A stretch of DNA of 64,000 nt from NCBI RefSeq assembly GCF_002386445.1, contig NZ_DGIR01000027.1:209883-273882 (forward strand), written 5' to 3'. The position numbers and the translations under genes were made by a program. Positions 18,385 to 27,006 of the stretch are shown here, one piece after another. How positions within the stretch are numbered: the first letter of the stretch is position 1; each line of letters starts with the position of its first letter. The notes below the pieces were generated by a model that did not search any database, was not told where the DNA came from, and saw only the letters and a program-made list of their open reading frames with translations. This DNA comes from Pseudomonas sp. UBA4617 (GTDB lineage: Bacteria; Pseudomonadota; Gammaproteobacteria; Pseudomonadales; Pseudomonadaceae).

Positions 18385-19797
18385 TCAACCTTCGGCCACC
18401 GCCTGCAACCGCTGCCACAACCGCTCGACATCCGCCCGCTCGGTCGGCAGCGCCCCGATCGACACCCGCACCATCCAGCGCCCGTCCAGCGTCGCCGGCG
18501 TCACATAGGCATCCCCGGAAGCATTCAGCCGCTCGGCCCAACCCTTGGTATGCGCATCCAGCGCCTCGCCTTCCAGCCCCGCCGGCCGATGGCGAATGCA
18601 CAAGGTCTGCAACGGCACGGGCGCCAGCACTTCCCAATTCGCCGCCGCATTGACCTGCGCAGCCAGCCACTGGGCATTGTCCAGGTCACGGCGCAACCGC
18701 GTCTGCAACGCTTCAACGCCCTCGCTACGCAACATGAACCACAGCTTAAGCGCGCGGAACCGCCGCCCCAGCGGGATGCCCCAGTCACGCAGGTTCTTCA
18801 CCTCGCCATCCACCGCCGACTGCAGGTAGCTGGGGTTGGTGCTCATCACCCGTATCAGGTGCTGCGGGTCGCGCACGTAGTAGATCGAGCAATCGAAGGC
18901 GACGCCCAGCCACTTGTGCGCATTGACCACCACCGAGTCGGCCAGCTCGATGCCATCCCACATCCAGCGGCATTCCGGCAGGATCATCGCCGAGCCGGCC
19001 ATTGCCGAATCCACATGCAGCCACAGGCCATGGGCCTGGGCGATTTCGCCGATCAGGCGCAGCGGGTCGAGGGCCGTGGTGGCGGTGGTGCCGGTAGTGG
19101 CTACCACGGCGCAGGGCTGGTTACCGGCGGCCAGGTCGTGTTCGATGGCCGCCTGCAGTGCTTGCGGGCGCAAGGCGTAGTGTTCGTCGGTCGGAATCAG
19201 GCGGATGTTGTCGCGGCCAAAACCGGCCAGCAGCGCCGCCTTGTCCACCGAGCTGTGGGCATGGGCACTGACGTAGACGACCAGCGGCCTGGTCTGGGCT
19301 TGCAGGCCACCACGCACCAGGGCGTAGTCGCTGGCGCGTTCACGGGCACAGATCAGCGCCACCAGGGTGCTGGTCGACGCGGTATCCTGAATTACCCCGC
19401 TCCACTGGTCGGACAGGCCGAGCAGCTGGCGCAGCCAGTCGAGGGTGGTTTCCTCCAGCTCGCTCAGGGCCGGGCTGGACTGCCAGGACAGGCCAAGCAC
19501 GCCCAGGCCGGTGCTGAGAAAGTCGCCGAGCACCGATGACAGGGTACCGTTGGAAGGAAAGTAGCCGTAGAAATCCGGGTGCTGCCAGTGGGACAGGCCG
19601 GGCACCACCAACTGGTTGACGTCGTCGATGATCGCTTCGAAGGGTTCGCCTTGCTGCGGGGCGCTGCCGGGCAAGGCGGCCTTCAGGTAACCGGGCTCGA
19701 CCTGGGCCATGACCGGGCGTTCGCCGACGGTCTGGCGGTAGTCGGCGATCAGGTCGATCAGTTGGTGGCCGTACTGGCGGAATTGTTCGGGGGTCAC
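18385..19797 (-). CDS. ddc: L-DOPA decarboxylase (PLP-dependent group II decarboxylase)
   Basis: This 470-aa cytoplasmic enzyme is of aromatic-L-amino-acid decarboxylase type. Visible features are the N-terminal substrate motif SHWQHPDFYGYFPSNG, H181 in SAHAHSSVDKA (cofactor stacking), D263 in HVDSAM (PLP pyridine N) and the Schiff-base lysine K295 in VNAHKWLGV. The P. putida orthologue is reported to be highly selective for L-DOPA, giving dopamine and CO2; that specificity is from the literature, not visible here. The start is GTG at 19797, with CAGGAG 8 nt upstream. A LysR gene lies upstream on the same strand and is a candidate regulator. Confidence 0.9.
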   Translation of the reverse strand: MTPEQFRQYGHQLIDLIADYRQTVGERPVMAQVEPGYLKAALPGSAPQQGEPFEAIIDDVNQLVVPGLSHWQHPDFYGYFPSNGTLSSVLGDFLSTGLGVLGLSWQSSPALSELEETTLDWLRQLLGLSDQWSGVIQDTASTSTLVALICARERASDYALVRGGLQAQTRPLVVYVSAHAHSSVDKAALLAGFGRDNIRLIPTDEHYALRPQALQAAIEHDLAAGNQPCAVVATTGTTATTALDPLRLIGEIAQAHGLWLHVDSAMAGSAMILPECRWMWDGIELADSVVVNAHKWLGVAFDCSIYYVRDPQHLIRVMSTNPSYLQSAVDGEVKNLRDWGIPLGRRFRALKLWFMLRSEGVEALQTRLRRDLDNAQWLAAQVNAAANWEVLAPVPLQTLCIRHRPAGLEGEALDAHTKGWAERLNASGDAYVTPATLDGRWMVRVSIGALPTERADVERLWQRLQAVAEG

Positions 19798-19833
19798 GTG
19801 GGGGCTCCTGTGGGTGGGTCGGTGCCTGTACTG

Positions 19834-19914
19834 GCCTCTTCGCGGGTAAACCCGCTCCTACAGGTACTGCATCGTTTGTAGGAGTGGGTCTACCCGCGAA
19901 GAGGCCGCTACAGG
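19834..19914. repeat. REP element pair (inverted)
   Basis: GCCTCTTCGCGGGTAAACCC followed by GCTCCTACAG is mirrored at 19877-19907 by GTAGGAGTGGGTCTACCCGC and GAAGAGGC. This is the classic P. putida REP palindrome arranged as a face-to-face pair in the ddc/LysR intergenic space. Such pairs are mobilised by dedicated REP-associated transposases elsewhere in the genome. Confidence 0.8.
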
Positions 19915-19978
19915 CAGCACAATGGCCCTAGTCTAGGCACCTGTCCCGAAGTGAATAACCCCGCCTTGCGCATACCTG

Positions 19979-20923
19979 CTATGGCAAACCCGCATGCCCG
20001 CCCTGCACACCGAACTGCGACTGGCGCCACAACTCGAACACCCGGTTGCGCAGCCAGCGATGCTCTGCCGAAGCCTGCAGGCGCTGGTGCCACACCACCC
20101 AGTAGCGCTGGCTGTGGTCGATGAAGCCCAGCGGCCGCCAGGCCAGCGGATGCAGGCGGCACAGCTGCCGGGCGATGTGTTCCGGCACGGTGGCCAGCGC
20201 CTGGCTGTTGGCGATCACCTGCACGGTGGCGGAAAAGAACGGCACTTCCAGGCTGACCCGCCGCTGCAGCCCTTGGGCGCGCAGGTGGCGGTCGATGAAA
20301 CTGTCCTTGTCGCCACCGCCGGAAATTCGCACATGCTTGTGCGCCAGGTAGTCGGCCTGGCTGAGCGCGCCGCAGGCGGCCAGCGGGTGGTCGTGGCGCA
20401 TCAGGCACACCGCGCGGTCCTCGCCAAGCAGGCGACCGTGCAGGTTGGGCGGCGACTCGTCGAACAAGGTGGTGGCCAGGTCGATCTCGCCACTGGCCAG
20501 CAAGGCGTACTGGCCGGCTTGCCATGTCCGGTATTCCAGCGATACGCCCGGGGCTTCGCGCTCCAGCGCCGCCACCAGCAGCGGCAGCATGTGATCGGCC
20601 ACGTAGTCCGAAGCGGCCAGGCAGAAGCGCCGCTCGCAACGCGCCGGGTCGAACACTGCGGGCTGGCGCAGGGCGTGCAGCTCTTCGAGTATCTGGCGCA
20701 AAGGTTCGACCAGCGCTTCGGCGTGCTCGCTGAGCACGTAGCCACGGCCCTGGCGAACCAGCAAAGGGTCGTCGAAGGCTTCGCGCAGGTGGGCCAGCTG
20801 GCGGCTCAGGGCGGACTGGCTGACGCCCAGGCGCTTGGCGGCGTGGCTGAGGTTCTTCAGCTGCAACAGGTGGTCGAGGGTACGCAGGTGGGCGAGGCTG
20901 AGGGAGGCGAAGGTGGGGTTCAT
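19979..20923 (-). CDS. LysR-family transcriptional regulator
   Basis: This 314-aa regulator has an N-terminal winged HTH (about residues 10-70; LKNLSHAAKRLGVSQSALSR) and a C-terminal effector domain. ATG 20923 (MNPTFASLSL) fits the family; a longer frame adds 17 unlikely residues. It lies directly upstream of ddc on the same strand, separated by a REP pair, so it may control ddc, though no target is proven. The effector domain (RQGRGYVLSEHAEALVEPL) recalls the NahR/NodD/LeuO branch. Confidence 0.88.
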   Translation of the reverse strand: MNPTFASLSLAHLRTLDHLLQLKNLSHAAKRLGVSQSALSRQLAHLREAFDDPLLVRQGRGYVLSEHAEALVEPLRQILEELHALRQPAVFDPARCERRFCLAASDYVADHMLPLLVAALEREAPGVSLEYRTWQAGQYALLASGEIDLATTLFDESPPNLHGRLLGEDRAVCLMRHDHPLAACGALSQADYLAHKHVRISGGGDKDSFIDRHLRAQGLQRRVSLEVPFFSATVQVIANSQALATVPEHIARQLCRLHPLAWRPLGFIDHSQRYWVVWHQRLQASAEHRWLRNRVFELWRQSQFGVQGGHAGLP

Positions 20924-20965
20924 CGGGTTCGGCTCCAGACTGCGGGCAAGGGCCTTGCCCTCGTT

Positions 20966-21046
20966 TCGCGACACAAGGCCGCTCCTGCAGGGGCCAGCCG
21001 AGCCTATGTCGGAAACCGCCCCTGCAGGAGCGGCCTTGCGTCGCGA
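20966..21046. repeat. REP-like inverted pair
   Basis: CGCGACACAAGGCCGCTCCT (about 20968-20987) is mirrored by AGGAGCGGCCTTGCGTCGCG (about 21028-21046). It is a second face-to-face REP-like pair, here between a LysR gene and the yebC-type gene. Confidence 0.7.
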
Positions 21047-21047
21047 T

Positions 21048-21064
21048 GGGCCGCGAAGCGGCCC
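21048..21064 (-). terminator. Hairpin after yebC-type gene
   Basis: GGGCCGC-GAA-GCGGCCC is a perfect 7-bp stem 13 nt beyond the stop of the minus-strand yebC-type gene. It lacks a clear T-run and may simply be part of the adjacent REP-like element. Confidence 0.45.
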
Positions 21065-21076
21065 CGATTACACGGA

Positions 21077-21787
21077 TCAGTCAGTCAGGCCGACGTACAC
21101 GTTCTGTACATCATCGTTCTCGTCGATGGCCTCGAGGAACGCTTCCACCTCGGCCAGCGCCTCGGCACTCAGGCTGGCTGCGCTGACCGGGTTCTTCGGG
21201 GTGTAGCCGATCTTCGCCGAGGTCACGGTGAAGCCATGTTCCGGCAGGGCCTTCTGCACCGCATCCAGGTCGGTGGTGTCGGTGATGAACAGGGTCGAAC
21301 CTTCTTCGTCGCCTTCCTCGAAGTCCTGGGCACCGGCCTCGATGGCCGCCATTTCCGGGTCGGCGTCACCGTTGGCGGTGGCTTCGATCAGGCCGACGTG
21401 GTTGAAGTCCCAGGCCACCGAGCCGCTGGCACCCAGCTGGCCCTTGCGGAACAGCACGCGGATCTGTGCGACGGTGCGGTTGACGTTGTCGGTCAGGCAC
21501 TCGACGATCAGCGGCACCTGGTGCGGGGCGAAGCCTTCGTAGCTGACCGCCGAGTACTGCACGGCATCGCCGTCCAGGCCCGCGCCCTTGCGGATGGCGC
21601 GTTCCAGGGTTTCGCGGGTCATCGAGGCCTTCTTGGCCTGCTCGATGGCCAGGCGCAGGCGCGGGTTCATGTCAGGGTCGGCGCCGGACTTGGCGGCGAT
21701 CTGGATCTCTTTGGACAGCTTGCCCATGATCTTGCCTTTGGCGTTGGCCGCGGCTTCTTTATGTTTGGCTTTCCACTGTGCGCCCAT
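21077..21787 (-). CDS. YebC/PmpR-family protein (YeeN-type)
   Basis: This 236-aa protein spans the whole YebC fold: the start MGAQWKAKHKEAAANAKGKI, then KLSKEIQIAAKSGADPDMNP and the acidic C-terminal third. The family was long annotated as transcriptional regulators. More recent work links some members to relief of ribosome stalling at polyproline. The N-terminus resembles the shorter YeeN/YebC2 branch more than the ruvC-linked YebC. ATG 21787 fits the family start. It appears monocistronic. Confidence 0.88.
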   Translation of the reverse strand: MGAQWKAKHKEAAANAKGKIMGKLSKEIQIAAKSGADPDMNPRLRLAIEQAKKASMTRETLERAIRKGAGLDGDAVQYSAVSYEGFAPHQVPLIVECLTDNVNRTVAQIRVLFRKGQLGASGSVAWDFNHVGLIEATANGDADPEMAAIEAGAQDFEEGDEEGSTLFITDTTDLDAVQKALPEHGFTVTSAKIGYTPKNPVSAASLSAEALAEVEAFLEAIDENDDVQNVYVGLTD

Positions 21788-21884
21788 GTCGATTCTCTTG
21801 TTTCAGCGGCCGGTTCAGGAAGCGACCGGCCAAAAGTGGGTGCAGTTTATACGCCCTCCGGCCTGTGTTCGACAAGAAATCTCA

Positions 21885-23276
21885 TCAGCCTTTATCGGCT
21901 TTACCCGCCGCTGCCGCAAACCGCGCCAGCCGCACATCCAGCCTCCGCGGCCGCAGCCCACGGTCCTCGGCGCGTTCCTTGCGGCGGATGGCATTGCGCA
22001 CCAGCAGCGAGCCGAGGTAGCGGATCGGCTCGGGCGGGAACCAGCCCAGCGGCCCGTTGACCAGCGGCGAGCGGGTCCATGGGTTGTCCAGCCCCAGTGC
22101 CAGCGAGGACAGGATCTGACCGCCCATGTGGCACGGGCCGACACCGCTGCCGGAGTAACCAAAGCCGTAGAACACGTTGCCCTGCCCGTCCAGCCGGCCA
22201 AAGAATGGCAAACCGGTTACCGAACGGTCCGATGGCCCGTTCCAGCTGGCCGCCAGCGGCACTTCGGCCAACGCCGGGAAAAACCCGCCCAGGCTTTCGC
22301 GCAACAGGGGCTGGTACGGCGAGGGCTGGTCGAATACCGGCAACATGCGCCCGCCATAGGCAAAGGTATTGCCGCCCTTGCCGAGCATCAGCCGCCCATC
22401 ACAGGTGTTGTGGTAGTAATGCACGAAGATGCGCGAGTCGAGCACGCTGATACCGCTGTCCAGGCCGATCTGGCGCAGCAGGTCGGGGCACGGTTCGGTG
22501 ATGACCATGTCGCTGGAAACGATCGCCACGCTGCGTTCGAACTGCGGGAAGGCCCGCGCCATCCAGGCATTCAGGCCGAGCACCACGCGCTCGGCGCGCA
22601 GCGTGCCATGGGTGGTGCGCACCTGCACCGGGGCACCATGCTCCAGGCCGGTCATGGCCGTGCCTTCATGAATGCGCACACCCCGCTGCAAGGCCACCCG
22701 GCGCAGGCCGCGCACCAGCTTGCCCGGCTGCACCGTGGCGGCGGCCGGCGAGAACCAGCCCTCCAGGTGCCGTGCCGAGCCCGCCAGGCGCTGCACCTGG
22801 TCGAGCGGCAGGCGGCGGAACGAATTGATACCCTGGCGCTGCAGCGCAGCGATCACCGCATCGGTGGCACCGACCTGGGCCGAATTGGTGGCAGTGTACA
22901 GCGTGCCATCCAGGCGGTAGTCGCAGTCGATGCCATTGGCTGCGCAGAATGCACCAATCTCGCCAATGCTGCGCTCCGACTCGCGCACCAGGCGCACCGC
23001 CTCGGCCACGCCGAACAGACGCTCGAGGGTGAAGTACTTGGCCGACCAGGACAACGCGCAACCACCGTTGCGCCCACTGGCACCGGCACCGCAGATATCG
23101 GCCTCGATCAGCACGATGTCCAGGGCCGGCTGCGCCTCCTTGAGCATCAGCGCCGTCCAAAGGCCGGTGTAGCCGCCACCGACGATGCACACATCGCAAC
23201 GGGCATCGCCCGACAATGGCGGGCACACCGCTTCCTGTGCCGAATCCAGGGCCTGTTGCAGCCAGAAGGGTCTCAT
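21885..23276 (-). CDS. FAD-dependent oxidoreductase (DAO family)
   Basis: This 463-aa enzyme has an N-terminal Rossmann motif VCIVGGGYTGLWTALM (GGGYTG at residues 33-38), the second FAD motif GAGASGRNGG (about 63-72) and a C-terminal FAD-contact stretch GYSGSGVGPCH. The architecture is that of glycine-oxidase, gamma-glutamylputrescine-oxidase or sarcosine-oxidase type amine oxidases. It sits 15 nt after an organophosphate-type MFS gene on the same strand, with an AEP-type LysR divergent from both. That context suggests oxidation of an amino- or N-methylamino-phosphonate after uptake. The substrate is inferred; polyamine-type amines are the alternative. Confidence 0.85.
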   Translation of the reverse strand: MRPFWLQQALDSAQEAVCPPLSGDARCDVCIVGGGYTGLWTALMLKEAQPALDIVLIEADICGAGASGRNGGCALSWSAKYFTLERLFGVAEAVRLVRESERSIGEIGAFCAANGIDCDYRLDGTLYTATNSAQVGATDAVIAALQRQGINSFRRLPLDQVQRLAGSARHLEGWFSPAAATVQPGKLVRGLRRVALQRGVRIHEGTAMTGLEHGAPVQVRTTHGTLRAERVVLGLNAWMARAFPQFERSVAIVSSDMVITEPCPDLLRQIGLDSGISVLDSRIFVHYYHNTCDGRLMLGKGGNTFAYGGRMLPVFDQPSPYQPLLRESLGGFFPALAEVPLAASWNGPSDRSVTGLPFFGRLDGQGNVFYGFGYSGSGVGPCHMGGQILSSLALGLDNPWTRSPLVNGPLGWFPPEPIRYLGSLLVRNAIRRKERAEDRGLRPRRLDVRLARFAAAAGKADKG

Positions 23277-23291
23277 TCGCTCGCTTTCCTT

Positions 23292-24608
23292 TCAGGTACG
23301 CATTGGCTTGATTGCCAGGCTGGTGTTCGGTGCCAGCTCGGCGCTCTGCGCGGCGCTGGCCGGCCGGCTGTTCCAGTGCGGCAGCAGCACCAGGGCCGAG
23401 AACAGCGCACAGCCGGCGAACACGATGAACACCGTGACACCGTCGAAGTAGCCCGGTAGCAGCCCGCCCAGCACGGCCCCCACCGAACCGCAGCCGTTGA
23501 CGAAGCCCGCCGCGGTGGCGCCGGCCTTGGCGGTGCCGAAGTCGATGGCTGCCGCGCCGCTGATCATCGAGTCCGGCCCGTACAGGGTCAGGCCCATGAC
23601 GAACAGCAGGGCCACCACCAGCACCACGCTGCCGGTGTCCATGGCCGCCATGAACGCCGCCAGGGTCACGGTCAGCAGGACCAGGCTGATCACGCAGGCC
23701 GGCATGCGCCGGGCACTGAACAGTTTGTCCGATGCCAGGCCGATCAGGATCGGCCCAAGCAGCCCGGCCAGTTCGAACGCCGTTGGGATGATCGCTGCGC
23801 CTACCTTGCCGACCGACGGCATCTGCTCGAAGACGATCACCGGCCCCCACAGCAGGATGGCGTAGCGCGCCGGTTTCAACAGGAAGTAGGCGAGCCCCAG
23901 GGTCAGCACCGTGCGGTTGCGCAAGATTTCCTTCAATGGCGCCCACAGGCTGCACAGGTTGCCGCCCGGGGCCATGCTCTGTGGTTCGGGCTCGACCGCC
24001 GGCAGGCCGACGTCCTCAGGCTTGTTGCGCTGCAGGAAGAAGAACAGCACAGCCACCAGCGCCACCACGGCAGCGCTGGAGAAAAACGCCGCGTGCCAGG
24101 TGCCGACCAGGGTGTAGGCCCACCAACCGGCGAATGGCGAGGCCACCAGGCCGCCGAAGGCATAGCAGGAACTCCACAACCCGAGCACCCGGCCGCGCTG
24201 CACGGCGGGGAAGAAACTGCCGATGTTCTTGCACAACCCCGCCCACCCGGTGGATTGCGCCAGGCCCTGCACCAGCATGCAGGTGGCGAAGATCGGGAAG
24301 GTAGCGTAGCTGCCCATCACCACGGCGGCGCCGGCGGAAATCAGCAGGCCACCGAGCACCACCACGCGCGGGCCGAAGCGGTCGGCGAGCATGCCCCAGG
24401 TGAACTGGCCCACGGCATAGGCGGCCAGGTAAATCGCGTCGAGGTTGGCCATGGCGGCCTTGTCGAGCATGAAATCCGGGTCTTCGGCGATGCCCAGCTT
24501 GGCCACCGAGAAGGCCTTGCGGGTGAAGTAGAAGGCGGCGTAGGCCAGCCAGGTGATGGCGAAGATCTGAATGCGCCAGCGTTTCAACGTGGCTAGTGAT
24601 TGGTTCAT
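23292..24608 (-). CDS. MFS transporter, organophosphate:Pi antiporter (GlpT/UhpT-like) family
   Basis: This 438-aa protein has about 12 transmembrane helices. The start region (TWLAYAAFYFTRKAFSVAK) carries the YxxRK-type motif seen in GlpT/UhpT/PgtP. Other marks are GMLADRFGPR after TM2 and a central cytoplasmic loop with QRNKPEDVGLP. OPA members import phosphorylated or phosphonate compounds. ATG 24608 starts MNQSLATLKRWRIQ. It is the first gene of a two-gene operon with the FAD oxidoreductase. A palindrome lies upstream, between it and the divergent LysR gene. Confidence 0.85.
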   Translation of the reverse strand: MNQSLATLKRWRIQIFAITWLAYAAFYFTRKAFSVAKLGIAEDPDFMLDKAAMANLDAIYLAAYAVGQFTWGMLADRFGPRVVVLGGLLISAGAAVVMGSYATFPIFATCMLVQGLAQSTGWAGLCKNIGSFFPAVQRGRVLGLWSSCYAFGGLVASPFAGWWAYTLVGTWHAAFFSSAAVVALVAVLFFFLQRNKPEDVGLPAVEPEPQSMAPGGNLCSLWAPLKEILRNRTVLTLGLAYFLLKPARYAILLWGPVIVFEQMPSVGKVGAAIIPTAFELAGLLGPILIGLASDKLFSARRMPACVISLVLLTVTLAAFMAAMDTGSVVLVVALLFVMGLTLYGPDSMISGAAAIDFGTAKAGATAAGFVNGCGSVGAVLGGLLPGYFDGVTVFIVFAGCALFSALVLLPHWNSRPASAAQSAELAPNTSLAIKPMRT

Positions 24609-24791
24609 TTAAGTCTGACCTCTTGCTCAAGTGTGCCGGCAGAATGTGAAGAAACGCCTGTCTTGTTCTTGTGTTACGCACAGCGATGACGAGGCTGTCA
24701 TCGGGTCAGATGGCGCCGTGTGGGCGTCATGGCCCTGGCGGCACTTGTGGTACCTGCGTCGGGCTGAAAGGTATGGAAACAGCTGCTGACT

Positions 24792-24812
24792 GATAAATAA
24801 AATCGATTTATC
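24792..24812. promoter_or_regulatory. Perfect inverted repeat, candidate LysR operator
   Basis: GATAAA (24792-24797) and TTTATC (24807-24812) are perfect arms around a 9-nt AT-rich spacer. It lies 40 bp before the LysR start and 183 bp before the divergent transporter gene. The position and symmetry suit an autoregulatory LysR binding site. Confidence 0.45.
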
Positions 24813-24851
24813 GTATTACACACATAAGCCTGGCTTGTTACTGAGGTGGTC

Positions 24852-25721
24852 ATGTCGGTTTCCCACGCACAACTCAAGGCCTTTCACGCCGTAGCCGTGC
24901 ACGGCAGCTTTACCCGCGCGGCCGAAAAGCTGTTTCTTACCCAGCCGGCAGTATCCGACCAGGTGCGCAAGCTGGAGGAGCGTTTTGGCGTATTGCTGTT
25001 TCACCGCAACAAACGTTCGGTACAGCTCACCGACCTGGGTGAGCGCCTGCTGGGCATCAGCCAGCGCCTGTTCGCCTGCGAGGCCGAGGCGCATGAACTG
25101 TTGCAGGACTCGCGCGCCCTGCACACCGGCAGCCTGGTGCTGGCAGTGGATGCGCCGGTGCACGTGCTGCCGCAGATCGCCCGCTTCTGCCAACGCTACC
25201 CCGGCATTCAGGTGAAGGTCGAAACCGGCAACACCGATGAATCGCTGGCCCGGCTGTTCAGTTACCAGGCCGACCTGGCCCTGCTGGGGCGGGATGTCGA
25301 CGACGAACGCCTGCATTGCCTGCCGCTGCGCCGCGACCCGATGGTGGCGTTCGTCTCGCACCAGCACCCGTGGGCCAGCCGTGGCTCGATCAGCCTGGCG
25401 GACCTGGACGATATGCCGCTGGTGCTGCGCGAACCCGGCTCGGTGACGCGGCAGACGCTGGAGCAGGAAATGCAACGGGCCGGGTTGCGGATTCGCCCGG
25501 CGATCCAGGTTGAAGGCCGGGAAGCAGCACGCGAAGCCGTGGTGGTGGGGATTGGCGTGGGGGTGGTGTCGGCGGCGGAGTTTGGTGCCGATGCGCGCGT
25601 GTGTGCGTTGCCCATCGTCGATTGCCAGCGGTACCTGACCGAGACCTTGGTGTGCCTGAGCGAACAGCGCACGCGGCGGGTGGTGGCGACCTTCCTGCAG
25701 ACGGTTGAGGAAGCGCTGTGA
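24852..25721 (+). CDS. LysR-family regulator resembling aminoethylphosphonate-associated regulators
   Basis: This 289-aa protein has an N-terminal HTH (AFHAVAVHGSFTRAAEKLFL, QPAVSDQVRKLEERFGV) and a substrate-binding domain. The effector region carries features I associate by eye with the phosphonate-linked LysR family (TIGR03339-type): an ALHTGSL..AVDAP run, MVAFVSHQHPWASRGSISL, VLREPGSVTR and AREAVVVGIGVGVVS. ATG 24852 with GAGG upstream is better than the GTG at 24846. It diverges from the OPA transporter/FAD oxidoreductase operon, which it presumably controls. No phnW or phnX lies nearby. Confidence 0.85.
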   Translation: MSVSHAQLKAFHAVAVHGSFTRAAEKLFLTQPAVSDQVRKLEERFGVLLFHRNKRSVQLTDLGERLLGISQRLFACEAEAHELLQDSRALHTGSLVLAVDAPVHVLPQIARFCQRYPGIQVKVETGNTDESLARLFSYQADLALLGRDVDDERLHCLPLRRDPMVAFVSHQHPWASRGSISLADLDDMPLVLREPGSVTRQTLEQEMQRAGLRIRPAIQVEGREAAREAVVVGIGVGVVSAAEFGADARVCALPIVDCQRYLTETLVCLSEQRTRRVVATFLQTVEEAL

Positions 25722-25778
25722 GGCCAGTACAGGCAACCCGGCTATGCTGGGATAACCACCGCCTCCGGCACTCACACC

Positions 25779-26150
25779 ATGCACTTGCGCCTCGCCGCCG
25801 ACACCTTGCTGCTGCTGCACCTGGCGTTCATCCTGCTGGTGCTGTTCGGCGGCCTGCTGGTGCTGCGCTGGCGCGCCGCCCTGCTGCTGCATCTGCCAGC
25901 CCTGGCCTGGGGCCTGGCGGTGGAATACCTGCACCTGGGTTGCCCGCTGACTGCCTGGGAAAACCACATGCGCAACGCGGCCGGTGACGCGGGCTACCAG
26001 GGCGGCTTCATCGACCATTACATCTGGCCGCTGATCTACCCCGCCGGGCTGACACCCTCTGTCCAGCTGGTGCTGGGCAGTGTCGTGCTGCTGCTCAACC
26101 TCGGCATCTACAGCTACGTGGCCTGGCGCTGGCGCCGCCCTAGCGGGTAG
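25779..26150 (+). CDS. DUF2784 small membrane protein
   Basis: This 123-aa protein has about four hydrophobic helices (for example LLLLHLAFILLVLFGGLLVL and VQLVLGSVVLLLNLGIYSYV). The conserved-looking segment between them is LHLGCPLTAWENHMR followed by GGFIDHYIWPLIYP, characteristic of DUF2784. The function is unknown. It ends 11 nt inside the convergent tam gene. Confidence 0.85.
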   Translation: MHLRLAADTLLLLHLAFILLVLFGGLLVLRWRAALLLHLPALAWGLAVEYLHLGCPLTAWENHMRNAAGDAGYQGGFIDHYIWPLIYPAGLTPSVQLVLGSVVLLLNLGIYSYVAWRWRRPSG

Positions 26151-26916
26151 CAACCACGAACAAGCGCGGGAACGGCAACAGCACCTTGCCATCGGTGGCT
26201 GGCGGGTAGTCGCGCTGCATGGCCTGCAGGTACATCTGCAGGAAGTCAGCCTGCTCCTGCGCGTCGAGCCTGGCCAGATAAGGCCGCAGTGCCGAACCCT
26301 TGAACCATTCCACCACCGCTTCGGCGCCACCCAGCAACGGGTGGTGATAGGTGGTGCGCCACACATCCACCCGCGCGCACAAAGGGCTGAGCAGGTCGTA
26401 GTAGAACGCCGCGTTGTGCCGCGGCGGCAGCTGGAAATCGGCGAACTTGGCTGCCCAGGGGCCTTGGCTGGCAATCTCGCGCAATTGCCGGTGGGCCGGC
26501 TCGTCAAGGTTGTCCGGGGTCTGTACCGCCAGGCTGGCGCCTTCGCTCAATTGGCGCACCAGGTGCGGGTACAGTGATGCATGGTCCGGGAGCCATTGCA
26601 GCGAGGCATTGGCCAGGATCAGGTCCTGGGGCTCGGCGGCGGACCAGTCGGCGATGTCGGCAACCAGCGTGCGCACCCGGGGGATGCACAGCCGCTTGCG
26701 TTCGCGGGCCTTGTCGATCATGTCCGGGTCGCTGTCCAGTGCGCTGACCTGGGCGTCCGGGTAACGTTGCAACAGCACCTCGGTGGAGTTGCCGGGGCCG
26801 CACCCCAGGTCGGTGGCGTGGCGTACCGGGCGTGGCGGCACGGCGCCGAGCAGGTCGCGCACGGCGCGGGTGCGCTCGTCTTCGAACAGGGAATACTGGT
26901 TGGCAGACCAGGCCAT
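26140..26916 (-). CDS. tam: trans-Aconitate 2-methyltransferase
   Basis: This 258-aa cytosolic SAM-dependent methyltransferase is close to the usual Tam length of about 252. Motif I is DLGCGPGNST (residues 36-45), the acidic loop is ALDSDPDMI with D61, and ANASLQWLPD is the Tam-like post-motif. Further Tam signatures are WSANQYSLFEDERTRAVRDLL at the start and WRTTYHHPLLGGAEAVVEW. It methylates trans-aconitate, a spontaneous inhibitor formed from cis-aconitate. ATG 26916 has AAGGAG upstream; a longer frame adds 71 implausible residues. Confidence 0.88.
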   Translation of the reverse strand: MAWSANQYSLFEDERTRAVRDLLGAVPPRPVRHATDLGCGPGNSTEVLLQRYPDAQVSALDSDPDMIDKARERKRLCIPRVRTLVADIADWSAAEPQDLILANASLQWLPDHASLYPHLVRQLSEGASLAVQTPDNLDEPAHRQLREIASQGPWAAKFADFQLPPRHNAAFYYDLLSPLCARVDVWRTTYHHPLLGGAEAVVEWFKGSALRPYLARLDAQEQADFLQMYLQAMQRDYPPATDGKVLLPFPRLFVVATR

Positions 26917-27006
26917 GGGCAACTCCTTCAGGCGGGTAATGGGGGCAGCATATTGCGATCTGCGGGCGAGCGGAACTGGCTGACGCGCTTGCAGGTCATT
27001 CCTTGC

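Noticed and set aside
19834..21064. Attachment sites or insertion-sequence ends
   Set aside because: The inverted sequences match REP palindromes. There is no transposase or integrase gene anywhere in the window.
22666..23955. A 429-codon frame overlapping the FAD oxidoreductase and MFS genes
   Set aside because: It is G/R/P-rich with no motif and lies in another frame of two well-supported genes.
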